DNA from: Petaurus breviceps papuanus
Lineage: Eukaryota > Chordata > Mammalia > Diprotodontia > Petauridae
DNA length: 64,000 nucleotides
Direction: 5' to 3'
Assembly (NCBI GenBank): GCA_028583685.1
Contig: JAMXIF010000002.1
Coordinates: forward strand, 57,396,109-57,460,108
Position numbers and translations under genes: made by a program. How positions within the stretch are numbered: the first letter of the stretch is position 1; each line of letters starts with the position of its first letter. The notes below the pieces were generated by a model. That model worked only from the letters and a program-made list of their open reading frames with translations, searched no databases and was not told where the DNA came from. This document shows, one piece after another, positions 34,640 through 44,839 of this stretch.

Positions 34640-35290
34640 TGATGGCTTAAAAGAAAACCAACACAAAATATTTCATTTGAGAAAAAAAATGTGTTTTAAA
34701 GGCTCTTTTCAACCATGGTGTCACCTTTGCATGCCATGTCATAGAAGATTCTTTGAAGGATGTCAAGGGAGAGAATTTTGTTCAAGGACTCTCTGATTAT
34801 GAATATCAAATAAGGTATAAAAAGAGTAGACATATGCTGAACAAAGTGTTTGCCACCATCATGGCTGATGTCCAATGCAGAGACCAAGCAGGGATTCCCT
34901 ATAGATAAAGACATTCTCCAGAAGATTCTTCTCTTAGATGACACTATGTTGATTGCATTAAGTCCTGGAATATTCTAGAACTTCTCAAATTAGGCCATAA
35001 TCACTCAAAATAATTTCACCTACCTAGCCACAAAGGGGGGAAAATGGATGAAGAATACCAATTATTCAGACCGTGATATGCAATTAAATGGACAACCCAC
35101 TGGGGTGTTCTATCAGTAAATATATCTTGAACAGACATGGATGGGCCATGAATTGGGCCCAAAGGTGAAAAAGAGGAGAGGGGGTAGAAATTATGTAACA
35201 TTTTTAATGACACCAAGAAATGAAAGCCTATCTTTTGATTCAGACATTCTTATGGTAGTGCCCTAGGGCTGTGGGTCAGTCATTGAGCTT
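34640..35290 (+). mobile_element. RTE LINE relic, reverse transcriptase
   Basis: Begins near 'gttttaaaggctcttttcaa' plus 'ccatggtgtc', the RTE stretch usually coding 'AVLKALLNQGV'. It keeps a catalytic-box relic 'LLDDTMLIALSP' (about 34928-34965), where RTE proteins read 'FADDIVLIA'. It continues with 'MDEEYQLF'-like and 'WTTHWGVLSV'-like codons (35045-35120). Stops and frame changes are frequent. The element is then split by the SINE/L2 cluster at 35310-36226. Confidence 0.65.
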
Positions 35291-35309
35291 CACAATATAT
35301 GAAGAATTA

Positions 35310-35535
35310 ATAGCTAGTATTTATATATTTACAAAGTACTTTATAAATATCTCATTTTATCTTTACAACAACCCCTGGGGTGTGCTATTATTTTCCCTAT
35401 TTTACAGATGAGGAAATTAAGGCAAACTAAAGTTAAATGACCTGCCTAAGGTCACATGGTTGATTAATGTATGAGGCTGGATTTGAACTCAAATGTTGCT
35501 TACTACAGATACTATGCTCTATCTACCTTACCATC
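35310..35535 (-). repeat. CORE-SINE, reversed
   Basis: It has 'acaaagtactttataaatat', 'ttacagatgaggaaattaag', 'taaggtcacatggttgatta' and 'actatgctctatctacctta'. Inserted in the RTE relic. Confidence 0.85.
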
Positions 35536-35635
35536 AAAGGGTAGTAGAAAGGGATATGATTGGTATGGATGGTTTGTTCCAATTTGTCCTGTGTAATAGC
35601 TTGTTAGTATATTTCTGTTTAGATAATAATAAAAG

Positions 35636-35796
35636 GGGGTGCAGCTAGGTGGCACAGTGAATAGAGCACTAGCCTTGGAGTCAGGAGAACCTGAGTTCAA
35701 ATCTGGCCTCAGACACTTAACACTTACTAGCCATGTGACCTTCGGCAAGTCACTTAACCTCAATTTCCCTCCAAAAAAGAAAAAAAAAAGAGGAAA
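35636..35796 (+). repeat. tRNA-derived marsupial SINE with target duplication
   Basis: 'gcagctaggtggcacagtga', 'gtcaggagaacctgagttca', 'ggcaagtcacttaacctcaa' and an A-rich tail. The repeat 'ataataataaaag' occurs at 35623-35635 and 35797-35809. One of the youngest-looking insertions in the window. Confidence 0.92.
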
Positions 35797-35816
35797 ATAA
35801 TAATAAAAGAAGAATA

Positions 35817-36077
35817 TGCTAACCTTTATATAGTGCTTACTATGCACCAGATACTATGCTAAGAATTTTATAATTATTATCTCATTTCATACTCACAACA
35901 ACCCTGGGAGATAGGTGCTATTATTAGCTCCATTTTATAGATAAGGAAATTGAGGTAAACAGAGGTTAAATGCTTTGCCTAGACTGGAGTCACACAGCTA
36001 GTAAGTGTCTGGAGCAACATCTGAACTCAGGTCTTCCTGAGGCTAGCATTCTATCTACCATGCCACCTAGTAGCTGT
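35817..36077 (-). repeat. CORE-SINE, reversed, full length
   Basis: 'acctttatatagtgcttact', 'tcacaacaaccctgggagat', 'ccattttatagataaggaaa', 'acacagctagtaagtgtctg' and 'ctaccatgccacctagtagc'. Confidence 0.9.
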
Positions 36078-36079
36078 TT

Positions 36080-36226
36080 ACAAAAATGTTTACATGTTGT
36101 CTCCCCCATTAGACCACGAGGTCCCTGAGAGCAGGGACTGTCTTTTTACTTTCTTTGTATTCTTAGGACTTAGTGCAATCCATGGAATCTAGGTACTCGA
36201 TAAATATTTATTGACTGACTGTATTA
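36080..36226 (+). mobile_element. L2 LINE 3' end
   Basis: 'ccacgaggtccctgagagca', 'gggactgtctttttactttc', 'tcgataaatatttattgact'. It ends exactly where RTE sequence resumes. Confidence 0.85.
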
Positions 36227-36227
36227 C

Positions 36228-36585
36228 ATGACCTTTGAAGAACTGAACAAGAAAAATAGTACACAAAATGCCATTGGAGAGGTATGCATGACTGAAAGAA
36301 AGAGGACGACTGGTCATATGGCAAGAATGGAGACACTAATAGACAATCAGGGTCCAGCGGTATCCATGTAATATCAAGAGATATAGGAGGAAGCGAGTAG
36401 TACAATGAACCTTACCCTTGGTGGAGAGCTTATGGAAGGACATGGCAAAAGTCACACAAAATAGATAGGCACAGATGGGTTCCAATCTGTATCACTGGAG
36501 GAAATGCCTGCACTATCAGTATGTAGCAAAGGTCTGTCAAAGTAAATCTACGAGTACCATGAATTTAGTACTTTATGAAATCCTC
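36228..36585 (+). mobile_element. RTE LINE relic, C-terminal end
   Basis: 'ggaggtatgcatgactgaaa' is followed by 'gactggtcatatggcaagaa' (a TGHMARM-like codon block), 'gaaggacatggcaaaagtca' and 'ttccaatctgtatcactgga', the W.K..Q.R..W..L-like RTE C-terminus. A paralogous end is found at 43555-43665 with the same ending 'gtctgtcaaagtaa' / 'tctgtcaaaataag'. Confidence 0.7.
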
Positions 36586-36589
36586 TACC

Positions 36590-38035
36590 AAGGAAATGGC
36601 GCTCCTTCTCATTGATATCCTCATGTACTCCCTGGATCCCACCCAGCACGCTTGATTATTCCAACACATTGTCTAGCATGTGTGCCAGAGAAGATTATTT
36701 GCCAAATTGGAAAGATGCCCATTTGAGAATGAAGAGATGTAGCTCCTAGGGACACACATATGGATTGATGTTAAATGAAGGTTGTACTACAGTGGTGGAC
36801 TTCCCACCTTTACAAAGACGTGTATTCTTCATAAGCCACTATTTTAGAACCACGTGAATATATGTGGCTAGACCATACACTGATTTGCTAAAGCACCTAA
36901 AAAAGACTTTCCGGGAGATACCAGGGGCAGAAGGAACATTTAATGACAATTTAATCAGCTTCTACATCTTGATCGATTAAGAGCTGCAAGCACATTTCAT
37001 TGGGTGGGGGGAGGGAGTAGGTTTAGCAAACTTATCCTTTCCAGGCAATATAAACCTGGAACACCTTATACTCTAATGTGGTTCGATTAATGCTTGAGCC
37101 ATTTATGTATTTTTCATTCTCAGACACTACACTCTATAGGTAGATGTGCTATTGCACAAATCTGAAATCAGATAGCCGCAATCAATCACTCTGATGGACT
37201 CTTCTTTGAGTTGTGATTGTCCAGTCACGTGATGAAAGCTAACTTGATTGTATATATACATCTTGCCTGTCAGACTCAAGTTTATTTTTCTACTTTCCAG
37301 ACTCCTGCATCCAAGTAAAGATGGGTCTTGAATATAGTCCTGCACCTCTGCTTGCTCTCAGTGAGACTTGATGGGCAATAAGCTAACTCTGCCATGACAG
37401 ACTATGGTGGCCAAAGAGGAACTGTTCAAAACCTTACAGACAATTGCCTATAACTTCTGATGACTGCAACAAGATGGCAGGCCGTTACGTAAAGTATATA
37501 CTTGGGCCATGGACTTAGTAGGAAGTCAGTAAGCTTACTGTAATATTTATTTCCTCTGTCTCTGGATGGAAGTAGGTTTGATTTTTGTCACAGATCTGTC
37601 CCCATTCCAGGAATACATCATCATCTCAATAGCAGCCTGAGCAAGATGGTTTATCCTACTGCCCACTGTACAATTATGTTAAAACTCTCCAGTTGGCTCT
37701 TCAACCCTAAGTATGTACATCTATACAAATTATGGTTTTCTTGTGTTTATGTGTGTGAATGTTTTCCTGATCTCACAGCACATATAGCAGTTCCTACATT
37801 CGATGACTACATAGATATAGTATATTGTGTGAGAAGCCAAAGGGGCATAGCAAGAGGGTCAATCACCATTTCATCCCCAGGAATCTCTCAAGCACAGCAG
37901 AAGAGATCTGGCTATCCTCCCAAAGTGCTGTAGCAGGGTCATTTCCCAAAAACAGTCAGAAAAGGTTGTAGGAGATTTAATCCATTATCCAAATAATCAG
38001 TCTGGTGGTTGACTGGACGATTTACTGAGAATACT
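36590..38035. other. no gene or repeat recognised
   Basis: Unique-looking sequence. Short open frames (37127-37345, 37646-37933) carry no recognisable domain. Confidence 0.5.
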
Positions 38036-38039
38036 CCTC

Positions 38040-38150
38040 ACTCTTTATCCAGAGAGAAATATCATCCATACTATGCAGGAGGGCAGCCTGGAGAGGAATG
38101 AAGACATGGCTGGCTTAGACAGCCCCCTTAAAATGGAGCTCCCACAAAGA
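38040..38150 (-). repeat. unclassified interspersed repeat, copy B
   Basis: On the reverse strand it reads 'ttttaagggggctgtctaag', 'ccagccatgtcttcattcct', 'ctccaggctgccctcctgca', closely matching 40620-40700 and more loosely 58795-58880. I cannot name the family. Confidence 0.55.
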
Positions 38151-38154
38151 GCCA

Positions 38155-38835
38155 GTTAAAGGAAGAGACCTCAAGGTAGAGGGATATTCAAATGATTTTT
38201 ATGACAATAATCATACTTCAATCCTAAGCCACACCATTCAGGTACTCAACCACGATAGCTAGTTATGAAAGAGCAAGAAGAATACTTTATTCAAAACACC
38301 TTAAAAAGTTGATGGGACCACCTTGAGAATATCAAAGACTAACAAGGAAAATGGGCCCAAGAAGAGAATTCATGGAATTCATTGAGAATTTCCAGCAGTG
38401 CTTTCCCATTAGTTATATAACCTTAAGGCCTAGGGGACAATCTTGGTAGGAGCAGTGGGATTTGAGTCCATGGTCTAGCACATGACCACATTGTAAGGGC
38501 AAGGAACTTAATCAACTGACATAAGAAGCTTAAAACTTAGTTTGAGTCAGTGACTTCCATGGTAGTCACTACACTTTGGCTTCCTGGTCTACTTCAGACT
38601 TCCTATCCATGAATCTCCGTTTTGCTAAATCATCTTCCCACTCATCTCAGTCTTTTGAATTTCAGTATTCTATATTCTGGTGCCATGTAGTACTGGTATT
38701 CTGGTTTCTACGTATCCTCCTAAAAAGCAAAACACTATCTCTTGTCTTGGGAAGATTTTTAGCTTTTTCTACTATGGCATTTGCCTTATTGATGGCATAA
38801 ACAACCTCCCAAGATAAAAGAGATGATCTTAGGTG
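38155..38835. other. no gene or repeat recognised
   Basis: A 74-codon open frame at 38576-38800 is hydrophobic but shows no family motif and has no supporting context. Confidence 0.5.
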
Positions 38836-38839
38836 AGGT

Positions 38840-38950
38840 TATAACATTAGTCCTCATCACTCAAAATTTGAAACCCAAGGTCATCTTAGACTACTCCTCA
38901 TTTGATTTTCCTTTGTTTCCAAACACTCATCAAATCTTGTCAATATTTCC
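38840..38950 (+). mobile_element. L2 LINE internal fragment
   Basis: 'aggtcatcttagactactcc', 'caaacactcatcaaatcttg', 'tcaatatttcca' match the L2 3' coding region. It is directly followed by L2 in the opposite direction. Confidence 0.6.
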
Positions 38951-38954
38951 AGGA

Positions 38955-39245
38955 GGCCAGTGTCACTGGATCAGAGAGTATATTGGGGGAAGGCTGGTGG
39001 TAGAGTGTGATGTAAGATAAAAAAAATGAAAAGGTGAGGGATGGGGTAGAGAATTTAATTTTTGATCCTAGAGGTGATAGGGAGCCACTGTAGTTGTTAG
39101 GGGTGGAAGGGGAAAAGGAAGTTACACAGTCAGTCACATGCTTCAGAAAGATCACTTTGACTATTGAGTAGAGGATGGATTGAAGGGGAGAGAAATTTAT
39201 GGTATGGAGACTCAACAGAAGACTACTGCAATAGTCTCCTATTTT
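38955..39245 (-). mobile_element. L2 LINE fragment, reversed
   Basis: 'agggagccactgtagttgtt', 'catgcttcagaaagatcact' and 'gtagaggatggattgaaggg' are the reversed L2 segment coding near 'AVQSILHS...VIFLKHV'. Short frames on the minus strand (38940-39263) are relics of that L2 ORF. Confidence 0.75.
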
Positions 39246-39284
39246 TAATGAACTACTATTCACATGCAGTGTTTATCACTGACT

Positions 39285-39350
39285 GATTTTTCTCTTCACT
39301 GTGAGCTCCCCAAGGACAGGGGTATCTTTCTATCCTCTCAGAGAAATTAC
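39285..39350 (+). mobile_element. L2 LINE fragment
   Basis: 'cactgtgagctccccaagga' followed by 'caggggtatctttctatcct' fits the L2 3' region. Short. Confidence 0.5.
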
Positions 39351-39354
39351 AAAC

Positions 39355-40070
39355 AAACAAAAAGTCATACCCATGAGGCCAGAATATCCAAAGGGCAATA
39401 GGGAATATGGTGCTCTGTGAATGAAAAGTACTGGAATGGGTCAAAGATTTGGCTGAAGCCTTTAGTTTTTAAAAAGGAATCTTCAAATATTGAACCCATG
39501 CTAAGACATGGTGACAGGAAGGTTATAATGGTGACTACGACTAAAGAGGTTACATGTTGATGAATCATTTTAAAGAAAAAGAATATCATTTTTTCCTGTT
39601 GGAATCTACAGAATTTAAGAGCTATACTGAGGTCATTGAAAAGGGAACTCTAAATATCCAAGCTGCAGGAAAGGGAAGATTAAATAAGAATTTCAACATA
39701 GTCAAGGCTAATTTGTACATAACTTCAAGGCTAGTAACTAGAAAAAGAAAGTTGAAGACAGTAATATCTAGATAGAAGTGAGAGTTATAGAAGGTGAAAA
39801 TGAAGCTATGAATAACCATTCTGCCTTGAGATATTTAGTCAAAATTAAATAGAATAAGAGAACCTCAGAGATTTAAGACACTTTAGAGATCATTTACTCC
39901 AATGTCCCAGGGCCTGCAGAAATCTTTGATGTAACATCCCTGTCAATCGAATAGTACTTCAACATTTCCAGAAAGGGGAATTCCACATCTTACTTAGTAT
40001 TACATTTCATTTTTGATGATCTTTAATTATTACAAGGTTCTTTCCAGTATTAAGCTAAAAATATGCCTCT
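39355..40070. other. mostly unrecognised
   Basis: A THER-like reversed scrap ('ttagagatcatttactccaa') lies at about 39880-39902. Otherwise nothing firm. Confidence 0.45.
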
Positions 40071-40075
40071 CTATA

Positions 40076-40325
40076 TAGGGACATAGCTTGGTGGTTCAAT
40101 GTATTGAGAGCTGGGCCTGGAATCAGGAAGATCTAAGTTCAAATCTGGTACTAGCTATGTAACCTTGGGCACGTCATGTAACCTTTTTCTCAGTTTTTTC
40201 AACAGTAAAATTGTCTAGGATAGCACCTGCCTCCCACAGTTATCATGAGGATCAAATGAGATATTTGTAAACTGGTTACTTAGTATAGCACCTGGTCGAT
40301 AGTAGGTGCTTAATAAATCCTTGTT
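40076..40325 (+). repeat. MIR-type CORE-SINE, near full length
   Basis: 'gacatagcttggtggttcaa', 'tggaatcaggaagatctaag', 'gtaaccttgggcacgtcatg', 'tatcatgaggatcaaatgag' and 'agtaggtgcttaataaatcc'. Confidence 0.85.
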
Positions 40326-40374
40326 TTATCCCTTCCTGTATAGTATTTGAATAGATTCTGAAGGGACCTGACCT

Positions 40375-40465
40375 GATCCAAAGCAACCTTAGAGCTCATC
40401 AAGGCTAAGCTTCCCATTTTACAGATGAAGAAACTGACACACAAAGAGATTAAATAACCTATCCA
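40375..40465 (-). repeat. THER-1/MIR fragment, reversed
   Basis: 'accttagagctcatcaaggc', 'cccattttacagatgaagaa', 'actgacacacaaagagatta'. Confidence 0.7.
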
Positions 40466-40594
40466 TTCCTTTTTTCTTTTCCAGGCTGTACTATGGATTC
40501 TCTGGAATTTCTCTACTATATGACAAAAATATGCACTAAGCAGATTCACTTCTGCCCTGGACTCCTCACATTGGAAGTACCCTCCACACTGAGG

Positions 40595-40745
40595 TCTAAT
40601 TTTCTGATTAACTGATTAACGTCCATTTTAAGGGGGCTGCCTAGGCCAGCCATGTCTTTATTCCTCTCCAGGCTGCCCTCCTGAACAGTATGGGCTGTAT
40701 GTGTCTCTGCTTATATTTCTATACCCTGTGCTTAGAACAGAGGAA
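40595..40745 (+). repeat. unclassified repeat, copy A, with L2-like end
   Basis: Bases 40628-40695 read 'ttttaagggggctgcctagg', 'ccagccatgtctttattcct', 'ctccaggctgccctcctgaa'. The next 50 bases ('ccctgtgcttagaacagagg') resemble an L2 tail. The same order, motif then L2 tail, occurs at 58795-59020, so this may be a divergent L2 subfamily. Confidence 0.5.
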
Positions 40746-40769
40746 GCAGTCAAGAAACGCATGCTGGTT

Positions 40770-40860
40770 TGTCCAGAGTGAACAGTTAATAAGTATCCAA
40801 AGCAGGATTTAGACTCGGTTCTTCCTCTTTCCAGGATCTTACCAACAATATTCCCTCTAG
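40770..40860 (-). repeat. MIR-type SINE fragment, reversed
   Basis: 'taataagtatccaaagcagg', 'atttagactcggttcttcct', 'cttaccaacaatattccctc' fit the tRNA-related half in reverse. Worn. Confidence 0.5.
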
Positions 40861-40864
40861 CGTT

Positions 40865-41850
40865 CCTAGTTCTACCTTCTCTAATGTTTAAGGATTATTT
40901 CATTCTTGTCCTTGTGCCTACAGCACAAAGAATTCCAAGCAGTAGGAGCTTAAGTAAAGTTTGCTAGAAGTTCATTACCCTTAACCCAGAAGCTGGAAAA
41001 AGTAGATGGAACTCCCTATCATGAGCCTGTGATATGTTGTTTGAAATAAGTGTTCAGTTGTCATCTGCAAACTCTTTGCTCGATTGGTAGATTGAAAAGA
41101 TTAAATTGATTTTGCCCTTTTGTCACCACTGTGTATACAATAGGCATTCATGGTGTGTTCTGATCACCTCTGTGCTTACTCCAATTTTGTGTCTTTAAAG
41201 ACTATGACGCATCTTCAAATTTGTTATGGAAGTTCAATTTTAGCCATAACCTCAGAGCAACTACTTGTCTAGCATGTAGATACATCAGTTCTTCTCACAC
41301 TGGATTTGTGTTAAGGTCTCCATGGTATACAAAACATGTAAAATCCTTGTAAAAGGAACATCTCCATTATTCTATCAGCTAAGTCTCTGATCAAAGCCAT
41401 GTCACTATAAAGTGGAAATGCCATTTTCTTTCTAGAAAGACATGCATAATCACAGCTCTGGAAGACACGGAAAGGACTTAGAGATGATATAACTTAATAA
41501 CTGATGCTCTCATTAGAACAATGGCAATTTGTGTTTTATAACTTCTCTGGAGTCCTCCCGAGACATCCTCACTTACTAATGTGAGGAGTTTCTTCCGTAC
41601 CTTCAAAACTACCCTGAAACAACAAAATTAAAGCCCTTCCAAAAATGACATTGTAAACACTGAACATAATTTACAGTTCTCTTGTTAGTAATAACAGCAG
41701 AATTTTATGGTTGTCACTTAATAAAACAACAGGCTCTCACAGATGATTTTCTACTGGCTGAGAGATGTTAGACAATATAATAACATCCCACTGTATTTAT
41801 TGCTTATTGATTTAAAAAAATTTCACTATAACAACACACAGCTCTTAAGG
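40865..41850. other. no gene recognised; possible L2 scrap at 40880-40960
   Basis: Except for 'cttgtgcctacagcacaaag' (L2-like) I identify nothing in this kilobase. Confidence 0.5.
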
Positions 41851-41851
41851 A

Positions 41852-41918
41852 TCTCCAACATTTAGTACAGTGCCTGGTATATAGTAGGTATTTAATAAAT
41901 GCTACCGACTGACTGCTC
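41852..41918 (+). mobile_element. L2 LINE 3' end
   Basis: 'catttagtacagtgcctggt', 'atatagtaggtatttaataa', then 'gactgactg', the usual L2 terminal repeat. Confidence 0.8.
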
Positions 41919-42425
41919 AGAAAAGGTCTCATATGCATACATTAAAATCATGCGAGTCTGATGAATACAACCAACTACACAGTTCATATTCCACCAAGCA
42001 AGGGGCAAAATATATTCACCGAAGACAAAGGAAGACTGATATCTCAGGAGTTTAGATAAGAAATCCATGAATTTATGAACTGTGTGTATTTAAATATATC
42101 CTTAATTGTATCTAATTAGGTAAAATCTTTTGGCTAAAAACTTATGTGGGCCACATCTAAGATTCAGACAGGACAAATATTGAACATATATGATCAAAGA
42201 TCTTTTACTTTTATGACTTGGAACATGTCTCTTATAAAGTATAAGCAAAAGAAGGACTATCTATTGAGGGCAAGATTCTCTAAGTATTCCTGTTTGTAGA
42301 TGGCATTGTACACAGCCACAGAAGACTATAAATCTTCCTCAGGGAAATCCATAACAAAGTGAAAAATCATTGTCTAACCACCCACTGCAGAAAAACAGAT
42401 GAAAGTGGATTAAAAATAAACATTA

Positions 42426-42802
42426 TGGGAATGACTCAACAAGTTGTGGCATATGATTGTGACAGAATACTAATGTGCTATAAGAAATGATGAACCTGTT
42501 GATTTTAGAAAAAAATGTAGAAAAACGAATGAAATAATGAAGGAAGAAATGAGCAGAACCAAGAGAACATTGTATACAGTAATAGCAATACTGTTTGAAG
42601 TACAACTGTGAATGACTAAATTTGAGTAATATACATACTGGAATCAACTGCAAAGGACCTATGAAGGAAGATGCTATCCTTCTCCAGAGAAAGAACTGAT
42701 AAATGGAATATATTTAGTACGGTTTTACATTGTGGAAGGATGGAAGGAGACTGTCTGAAATTTTAAAATGTAAAAAAAAAAATTAAATTTTATATAAATA
42801 AA
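42426..42802 (+). mobile_element. L1 3' end, 5'-truncated insertion
   Basis: The marsupial L1 3' signature: 'gtgctataagaaatgatgaa', 'gaaatgagcagaaccaagag', 'aacattgtatacagtaatag', 'tctccagagaaagaactgat', then an A-rich tail. The 15-base repeat 'taaaaataaacatta' flanks it (42411-42425 and 42803-42817), so this is one 5'-truncated insertion of 377 bases into the RTE relic. Confidence 0.92.
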
Positions 42803-42894
42803 TAAAAATAAACATTACCCAGACTATGGTGTAACAGTGGATGAGCAGTCTGCCACATTAGTCCATCTGGAATTACAAATGGACAACAAGCTTA

Positions 42895-43115
42895 TGCCTT
42901 CCATCTTCCAAAAGCTTATTCCCTTTCATCTACTCTGTATGTATCTTGTGTGTATCTCATTAATTACATGTTGTGTTCTCTTATTGTCCCTGTTAGAATG
43001 GATGTTTCTTGAGGGCAGGGGCTATTTTTGCCTTCCTGTGTCCCCAGCATTTAGAACAATATTTGTGTTATAATAAGCACTTAATAAATAGTTGATGACT
43101 AACTCATTCACTCTC
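42895..43115 (+). mobile_element. L2 LINE 3' end
   Basis: 'ctcattaattacatgttgtg', 'tggatgtttcttgagggcag', 'gccttcctgtgtccccagca', 'agcacttaataaatagttga'. Confidence 0.85.
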
Positions 43116-43929
43116 CCAGTACTGAACAAGAGTAGAAGACTAACTTAGATTATGTCTGGAAAACTGAACACTTCTTTCAAAGATCTCAAGTGGCTTGGTT
43201 CTGCAAAAAATCCATCTCTTAATACCCATATTCTCTTGGTGATGCTATGTACCTGAAAATAATGGACCACTACAATCTTAGAAGAAGAATTGATTACAAA
43301 TAAGCCAAATAGCAATTAATAGATGCATGGAGGGTGTAAACAGGCTACAATATGTTACCAATAATCAAGACATACATAAAGTAAAAATATTACTGAGTAC
43401 CTTCACAATGGGAAATGAAAATGGGCCTTTGAGACAACAAGAATGAGACAACAGACAGTTTAAGTAGTGGGTATAGTGATATTCTGAAGACATTAAAACA
43501 ACAAATAAGGAAAAAACCTCCAGAATATTAGATAGATCGGGAATATTTGGGGAGAACCATGGACAAAAATCACACAGGATGACAGAACATAGAGAAGTCA
43601 CAATCTGTTTTGGTGGAGGTACTAACCGTACCAATTTGAAGAGTGATCTGTCAAAATAAGAAAGAGCTTATGTAATGCATGAGTCTTCATTTTCCTCCTT
43701 AAACTAATACGATGCTTTTGAAAGTAGCAAACCCTTCAGTTATCATATGGCCTACATTTTCCCACCAGGACTGGGGAAAGTTTCCCCTGTCTTGACTTAT
43801 TTTGGATTCCTATTAATATTTAATTCCTATGACTTGATAGAAGATATACAATAAAACCTTTGTCAATTTTTTGCTCCCCTTTGTCCATGGTTTAAAGTAA
43901 CCTCCAAAACTCAAGAGTGTCCACAGAAG

Positions 43930-44052
43930 CTGAGTTAAAATGCAAGTGGGAAATGTTTAACAAAATAAATAAAAATATAATACAGCACAAACAATATTAA
44001 TTTGTGGTTTTCAAAATCAACATTCAGCAGCTATTTAAGTGTGACTCCATTG
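43930..44052 (+). mobile_element. hAT-type non-autonomous element, fragment
   Basis: 'gttaaaatgcaagtgggaaa', 'tgtttaacaaaataaataaa', 'ttaatttgtggttttcaaaa' and the end 'aagtgtgactccattg' match a family also present at 47572-47785 (reverse) and 47991-48170. The 5' end is missing. The family resembles OposCharlie-type hAT elements as I remember them. Confidence 0.55.
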
Positions 44053-44120
44053 GTTTAAAGTATAAAATTTGGACTGGCATTCAAGGCCTTCAATCACTTG
44101 GCTCTAAAATACTTGTTCTG

Positions 44121-44276
44121 GGGCGGCTAGGTAGCACTGTGAAGAGAGCACCAGCCCTGGAGTCAGGAAGACCTGAGTTCAAATCTGGACTCAGACACTT
44201 GACACTTACTAGCTGTGTGACCTTGGGCAAGTCACTTAACCCCAATTGCTCTGTCTTCTCCCCTCAAAAAAAAAGT
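44121..44276 (+). repeat. tRNA-derived marsupial SINE with target duplication
   Basis: 'gggcggctaggtagcactgt', 'gtcaggaagacctgagttca', 'gctgtgtgaccttgggcaag', A-tail. The 16 bases 'taaaatacttgttctg' lie at 44105-44120 and 44277-44292. Inserted into L2. Confidence 0.95.
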
Positions 44277-44649
44277 TAAAATACTTGTTCTGTCTTATTT
44301 TATAATACTCTGTTCCATGTAGTCTTTGTTTTAAAGTAGATTGCTTTCTACTCCTCCCTTCATTTTCTTCCCTCTTATGTGCCTGTGCATTGCTCATACT
44401 ATAATCCATATCTAGAATGAATTCATTCTCTTTACTTTTCCACCTGGCCAAGATCTGCTTTTCCTAAAAGACGAATTCAGATTGTACCTCCTCCAAAATG
44501 CCCTCTCTGACCAACTCTCACCTCTGAGGTGAAAACCATCTATCTTTGCCTTCTTATAGTACGTTGCAAGGATCTTTGATTTGCTCTTAATCTCACTTTC
44601 ACTTGTATTACAGTTATTTGTGCATGTGTCTTTCCTTCCATAGACATTT

Positions 44650-44775
44650 GAAGAGTTGCCTGGCTATAGAGGGGTGAGGGGACTTGGCTAGCTAGAGTCA
44701 CATAGCTTCCATGTGTCAGAGATCTCTTGAACCCACCCATGATTTTCTAACTCTATGGTCAGCCATCTAGCCCTC
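44650..44775 (-). repeat. MIR-type SINE fragment, reversed
   Basis: 'gagtcacatagcttccatgt', 'tcttgaacccacccatgatt' and 'tcagccatctagccctctac' form the reversed tRNA half, lying within the L2 above. Confidence 0.65.
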
Positions 44776-44839
44776 TACTTTAACATCCCCTTTTCTCCCT
44801 TTTTTAATAAGTGTTAGTTGACTTGAATGATACCTCTTT

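Larger units (their letters stand above)
42230..43670 (+). mobile_element. second RTE LINE relic (nested insertions inside)
   Basis: RTE sequence appears on both sides of two younger insertions. A reverse transcriptase box relic ('cctgtttgtagatggcattg', about 42290-42309) lies left of the L1 tail at 42426-42802. Then 42818-42895 ('ggaattacaaatggacaaca') resembles the 'WTTH' region of the copy at 35085-35100. After the L2 at 42895-43115 the C-terminal third follows (43240-43665: 'aaaataatggaccactacaa', 'agatgcatggagggtgtaaa', 'tggacaaaaatcacacagga', 'acaatctgttttggtggagg'). It is paralogous to the element ending at 36585. Broken in many places. Confidence 0.6.
44062..44835 (+). mobile_element. 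L2 LINE, long fragment with two SINE insertions
   Basis: L2 sequence 'tggcattcaaggccttcaat', 'cacttggctct' is interrupted by a SINE (44121-44276). It resumes at 'tcttattttataatactctg' and continues through 'agattgtacctcctccaaaa', 'tgccctctctgaccaactct' and 'atttgtgcatgtgtctttcc'. A reversed MIR interrupts it (44650-44775), and it ends 'taataagtgttagttgactt'. About 490 bases of L2 in total. Confidence 0.8.

Noticed and set aside
38576-38800. A 74-codon hydrophobic frame
   Set aside because: No recognisable family; the hydrophobic character follows from T-rich sequence.
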